A stretch of 64,000 nucleotides of DNA. Source: Caldicellulosiruptor changbaiensis. Its GTDB lineage: Bacteria; Bacillota; Thermoanaerobacteria; Caldicellulosiruptorales; Caldicellulosiruptoraceae. The DNA is taken from positions 825,001 to 889,000 of the forward strand of contig NZ_CP034791.1 in NCBI RefSeq assembly GCF_003999255.1, given 5' to 3'. The translations under genes were made by a program, and so were the position numbers. The notes beneath the pieces were generated by a model. It was not told the origin of the DNA and searched no databases. It saw only the letters and a program-made list of their open reading frames with translations. The first letter of the stretch is position 1, and each line of letters opens with the position of its first letter. This document shows, in pieces, positions 61,834-64,000 of the stretch.

Positions 61834-62031
61834 GTGACGTACAAGAAGAGATTAAAAAAGCTTACTTATAACATAGAAGAAATTGCAAAACTGCCGGGAG
61901 TGAGTTATAAGTTGGCTTCAAAACTCGTCGACTTAAAAGGTTTTCAAAAAATACAAATGGGACGCAGAATCCTTATTCCAAAGGACTTGTTCTGGGAGTG
62001 GATGAAAAACAATCCTGAAATAAAAATTTGA
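61834..62031 (+). CDS. Small helix-turn-helix protein, excisionase-like
   Basis: A 65-aa ORF with the pattern of excisionase/MerR-type winged-helix proteins: TYNIEEIAKLPGVSYKLASKLVDLKGFQKIQMGRRILIPKDLFWEWMKNN. The GTG start has no ribosome site, and the frame is open upstream into the IS remnant, so the original start may have been lost. It may be a leftover of a mobile element between two broken genes and a tRNA cluster. Confidence 0.45.
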   Translation: MTYKKRLKKLTYNIEEIAKLPGVSYKLASKLVDLKGFQKIQMGRRILIPKDLFWEWMKNNPEIKI

Positions 62032-62206
62032 GGGAAACACAAAAACAACATTTCCCTTGTCTTATTTATGCATAATTTATCGTATGAATATTCAATTAGT
62101 TCCACTACTAATTTTTGATAATTCAAAAGCTATTTCTGTAGATGTAGTTAAGATGTAAAAATGCTATTTGTAAATTTTTCTCAAGTCTCAAACCCTTTGA
62201 TTTATC

Positions 62207-62283
62207 TGGCGCGCCCAGGAGGACTCGAACCCCCAACCCTCAGATCCGTAGTCTGATGCTCTATCCAATTGAGCTATGGGCGC
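62207..62283 (-). tRNA. tRNA-Arg (ACG)
   Basis: On the minus strand GCGCCCA pairs with TGGGCGC (discriminator G, encoded CCA). The D arm is GCTCAATTGGATAGAGC. The anticodon stem TCAGA/TCTGA encloses loop CTACGGA, giving anticodon ACG for arginine. T arm GGTTCGAGTCC. Confidence 0.95.
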
Positions 62284-62348
62284 GCAATTTTTATTTTTTA
62301 CATAAAAAATAAAGCCCTTTTTGGCAGGGCCTTATTTGCTTTTTAAGT

Positions 62349-62436
62349 TGGTGCCGAGAGCGAGACTCGAACTCGCACGGGCATAACGCCCACTACCCCC
62401 TCAAAGTAGCGTGTCTGCCAATTCCACCATCTCGGC
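62349..62436 (-). tRNA. tRNA-Leu (GAG)
   Basis: A class II tRNA with a long variable arm. GCCGAGA pairs with TCTCGGC, discriminator A, encoded CCA. The D region is TGGTGGAATTGGCAGAC, typical of tRNA-Leu. Anticodon stem CTACT/GGTAG with loop TTGAGGG gives GAG. The gap to tRNA-Arg is 65 bp with a terminator-like hairpin GCCCTTTTTGGCAGGGC. Confidence 0.95.
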
Positions 62437-62504
62437 ACCTCATTGGCTTTGCAATATATATTATAAAAAGCTCTCTCAACTTTGTCAATAACCTTTTTTG
62501 AATT

Positions 62505-62726
62505 TTAACTCCCGCAACAGCCTCTATTACCTGAACAGGTACTACAGCTCTCACCTTTTGAACCATTTCCTACAGACGTTCCAAAGTTTATTCGAGAGTA
62601 ATCTCTTCTTACATCTTCTGATGCACATTTTGGACAGCTTACTTTAAGACCATTTGAAATCTCTGATATAGATGCTTTTACTTCAAAGACTTCTTCACAG
62701 CTATTGCAGATATATGTGTAAAGCAT
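62505..62726 (-). CDS. FmdB-type zinc ribbon protein
   Basis: A 73-aa protein with an N-terminal zinc ribbon (LYTYICNSCEEVFEV...VSCPKCASEDVRRDY) and a Cys/Gly-rich tail (ESCSTCSGNRGCCGS). FmdB-like proteins are small putative regulators; the role is not known. I use ATG 62726 (GTG 62729 lies directly before it), 6 nt after AAGGTGAC. Same strand as the ferritin gene located 80 bp upstream. Confidence 0.85.
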   Translation of the reverse strand: MLYTYICNSCEEVFEVKASISEISNGLKVSCPKCASEDVRRDYSRINFGTSVGNGSKGESCSTCSGNRGCCGS

Positions 62727-62807
62727 CACAGGTCACCTTCGTGTAGGTTATTATTTTTCTACTCAAATAGTATAGCAGAAAATTATACAAATTCAAATAC
62801 TAATTTA

Positions 62808-63326
62808 TTACTCTGCTTGCATTATTGAAGGTGGTGTGTAAACTCTTGTTGAAAGCTCTTTGTCCAAAAACAAAAGTCCGCTTGGGTCTTCTTTGATAAA
62901 TTTTAGTTTTCTCAAGATCTTGTCCATTGTCTCCTCTTCTTCTGCCTGTTCATTTATAAACCATTGCAAAAAGCTGTGAGTTGTGAGGTCCTTTTCTTCA
63001 AGAGCAGTTTTTGCTATCTCATGGATAGAAGATGTTATAAACTGTTCATGAGCAAGTGCCAGCTCAAATACTTCTGTAGGGGATGTGTAATCTATTTTTG
63101 GCTGTTTTAATTCTTTTAGAATAACCCTTCCACCAATCTTGTTAATATAGTCAAAAATCAGCCTTGCATGGTCTAATTCCTCTTTTGTTTGCACCATAAA
63201 AAAGTGTGCAAAACCATCTAAATTTTGTGAAGCAAAATAAGCTTCCATAGCTGTGTAAAAATAAGCAGAAAACAATTCCTTGTTCAGTTGTTCGTTTAAC
63301 ATGTCAATTATCTTTTGATTTTTCAT
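62808..63326 (-). CDS. ftnA: Ferritin (non-heme, FtnA-type)
   Basis: A 172-aa four-helix-bundle ferritin that oxidises and stores iron in a 24-mer. Ferroxidase residues: Glu in LNKELFSAYFYTAMEAYF, E-x-x-H in TKEELDHARLIF, and Glu/Gln residues in FINEQAEEEETMDKIL. Length is normal. The start ATG 63326 follows AGAGGTGCGATTGTACG. It may be co-transcribed with the FmdB-type gene downstream. Confidence 0.95.
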   Translation of the reverse strand: MKNQKIIDMLNEQLNKELFSAYFYTAMEAYFASQNLDGFAHFFMVQTKEELDHARLIFDYINKIGGRVILKELKQPKIDYTSPTEVFELALAHEQFITSSIHEIAKTALEEKDLTTHSFLQWFINEQAEEEETMDKILRKLKFIKEDPSGLLFLDKELSTRVYTPPSIMQAE

Positions 63327-63421
63327 CGTACAATCGCACCTCTTTTTTTAAGCATTTTTTTCATAGTTATTTTTACCCTCTAAACAAAAAAACTAACACT
63401 ATTTTTTTTCAGATATTGTGG

Positions 63422-63427
63422 TATAAT
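63422..63427 (+). promoter_or_regulatory. Extended -10 promoter of the DUF2520 gene
   Basis: TGGTATAAT (TATAAT 63422-63427 with TG one base upstream) without a clear -35 box. Transcription would start near 63434, exactly at the leader stem-loop. Confidence 0.65.
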
Positions 63428-63435
63428 TAATATAA

Positions 63436-63610
63436 GGTGGCATCGACAAGAATGTCGAGCCATACCATACCTATTTAGACTATCTTCTGTTTAAAAAATT
63501 AAATAGAAAGCTGCCCTGATTTTTTAAAGAACAGGGACTGCTAAAAAGCTTTGCTTCTACACTTTAATAACATTTTGCAAAAAAAAGGCAGACTCTGTTC
63601 TGCCTTTTTT
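63436..63610 (+). promoter_or_regulatory. Structured leader with terminator upstream of the DUF2520 gene
   Basis: The transcript would open with a stem-loop (63436-63466): GGT/ACC and GGC/GCC separated by a bulged AT, an internal loop with A, then CGACA/TGTCG with loop AGAA. A second hairpin (CCCTG/CAGGG, near 63515-63536) follows, and then a strong terminator, AAAAAAGGCAGA with TCTGCCTTTTTT (63581-63610), 8 nt before AGGAGG. The layout suggests attenuation. The first stem resembles the pan motif in having bulged As, but I cannot confirm this. Confidence 0.5.
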
Positions 63611-63632
63611 AATTTTTTAGGAGGTAATTTTT

Positions 63633-64000
63633 ATGAAAATCGGTTTTTATGGAGCATCAAGAGCAGGAGTTTCTATGTGTTTTTATCTTATGAGCAAGGG
63701 CATTGAGGTTGCAGGATTTTACAATCGCACATATGAAAAAGCAAAAGAAGCTGCCAATTTGACAAATACAAGGGTTTTTCAAACTGTAGAAGAGTTGATT
63801 AGGTCATGTGATGTAATTTTTCTTAGCATATCTGACTCTGCTATTGAAGAAGTTTCTAAAAATCTTCCTCAAGAACTTTCTAAAAACAAAGTTTTTGCTC
63901 ATCTTTCTGGTGCACTGCTGTCGAGTGCAATAAAAGTGTCTTGCAGAGGAAAATTTTCTCTGCACCCGGTGCAGACATTAAGAGGTCAGATAGAAGATAT
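63633..64000 (+). CDS. Rossmann-like / DUF2520 protein (N-terminal part, cut by window edge)
   Basis: The frame is open to the window end (122 codons seen). Seen: MKIGFYGASRAGVSMCFYL (NAD(P)-binding GxxxxG), YNRTYEKAKEAANLT, IFLSISDSAIEEV, LSGALLSSAI and FSLHPVQTLRG. This is the N-terminal Rossmann domain of the DUF2520 family, which is related to ketopantoate-reductase/ProC-type enzymes and is often found next to panB-panC-panD. The start ATG follows TAGGAGGTAATTTTT. A structured leader lies upstream. The next genes are outside the window. Confidence 0.82.
   Translation, partial: MKIGFYGASRAGVSMCFYLMSKGIEVAGFYNRTYEKAKEAANLTNTRVFQTVEELIRSCDVIFLSISDSAIEEVSKNLPQELSKNKVFAHLSGALLSSAIKVSCRGKFSLHPVQTLRGQIED

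Overview
The window looks like the chromosome of a low-GC, thermophilic, plant-polysaccharide-degrading Firmicute, most likely Caldicellulosiruptor or a close relative. This rests on AT-rich DNA, strong TTGACA/TATAAT promoters, AGGAGG ribosome sites, sigma-H and DnaD/DnaI-type genes, an S-layer-type CsaB/TagA enzyme and many glycosidases. The species name is inference; no database was searched.

Layout, left to right. 1-6.3 kb: a truncated glycosidase, a LacI-type regulator, and an L-fucose isomerase / alpha-L-fucosidase operon whose promoter lies between two identical, inverted operators. 6.3-9.7 kb: glycerate kinase, an intact insertion sequence flanked by a 25-bp direct repeat, then rplM-rpsI. 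9.7-19.7 kb: ammonium transporter-PII, glycosyltransferase, radA, a QueG-like protein, a CsaB-TagA fusion, a YitT protein and a split transketolase. 19.8-30.4 kb: AraC regulator, alpha-xylosidase, a YesM/YesN-type two-component system and a three-gene sugar importer without its own ATPase. 30.5-48.6 kb: mostly housekeeping genes (MgtC, amino-acid decarboxylase, Mini-III, FabZ, DnaI/DnaD-like proteins, ThyX, RlmB, YacP, SigH, phosphohexomutase, Ddl, MurI, ArgS, a CapK-like ligase, a glutamate-synthase-like flavoprotein).

48.7-58.7 kb is the most unusual part: a mobile element of about 10 kb inserted into a tRNA-Trp gene, bounded by a 49-bp direct repeat. The right copy completes the tRNA; the left copy is a 3' half. 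It carries a tyrosine integrase, an XRE repressor, a fused primase-helicase, a probable initiator with three 23-bp iterons and a DnaA box, a small-terminase-like protein, a sigma-70-like protein, a double zinc-ribbon protein, two orphan proteins and a 1.3-kb non-coding end full of inverted repeats. It has no capsid, tail, large terminase, relaxase or conjugation gene. The gene set fits a phage satellite (PICI-like) or an integrative plasmid. An outward promoter at the left end would reach the integrase gene only in the excised circle.

58.7-64 kb: a GH4 alpha-galacturonidase-like gene, a Uma2-type gene fragment cut by a decayed copy of the same IS, a small excisionase-like ORF, tRNA-Arg and tRNA-Leu, an FmdB-type zinc ribbon, ferritin, and a DUF2520 gene behind a structured leader with a terminator. 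The fucosidase, fucose isomerase, alpha-xylosidase, galacturonidase and importer together suggest use of xyloglucan and pectin side chains.
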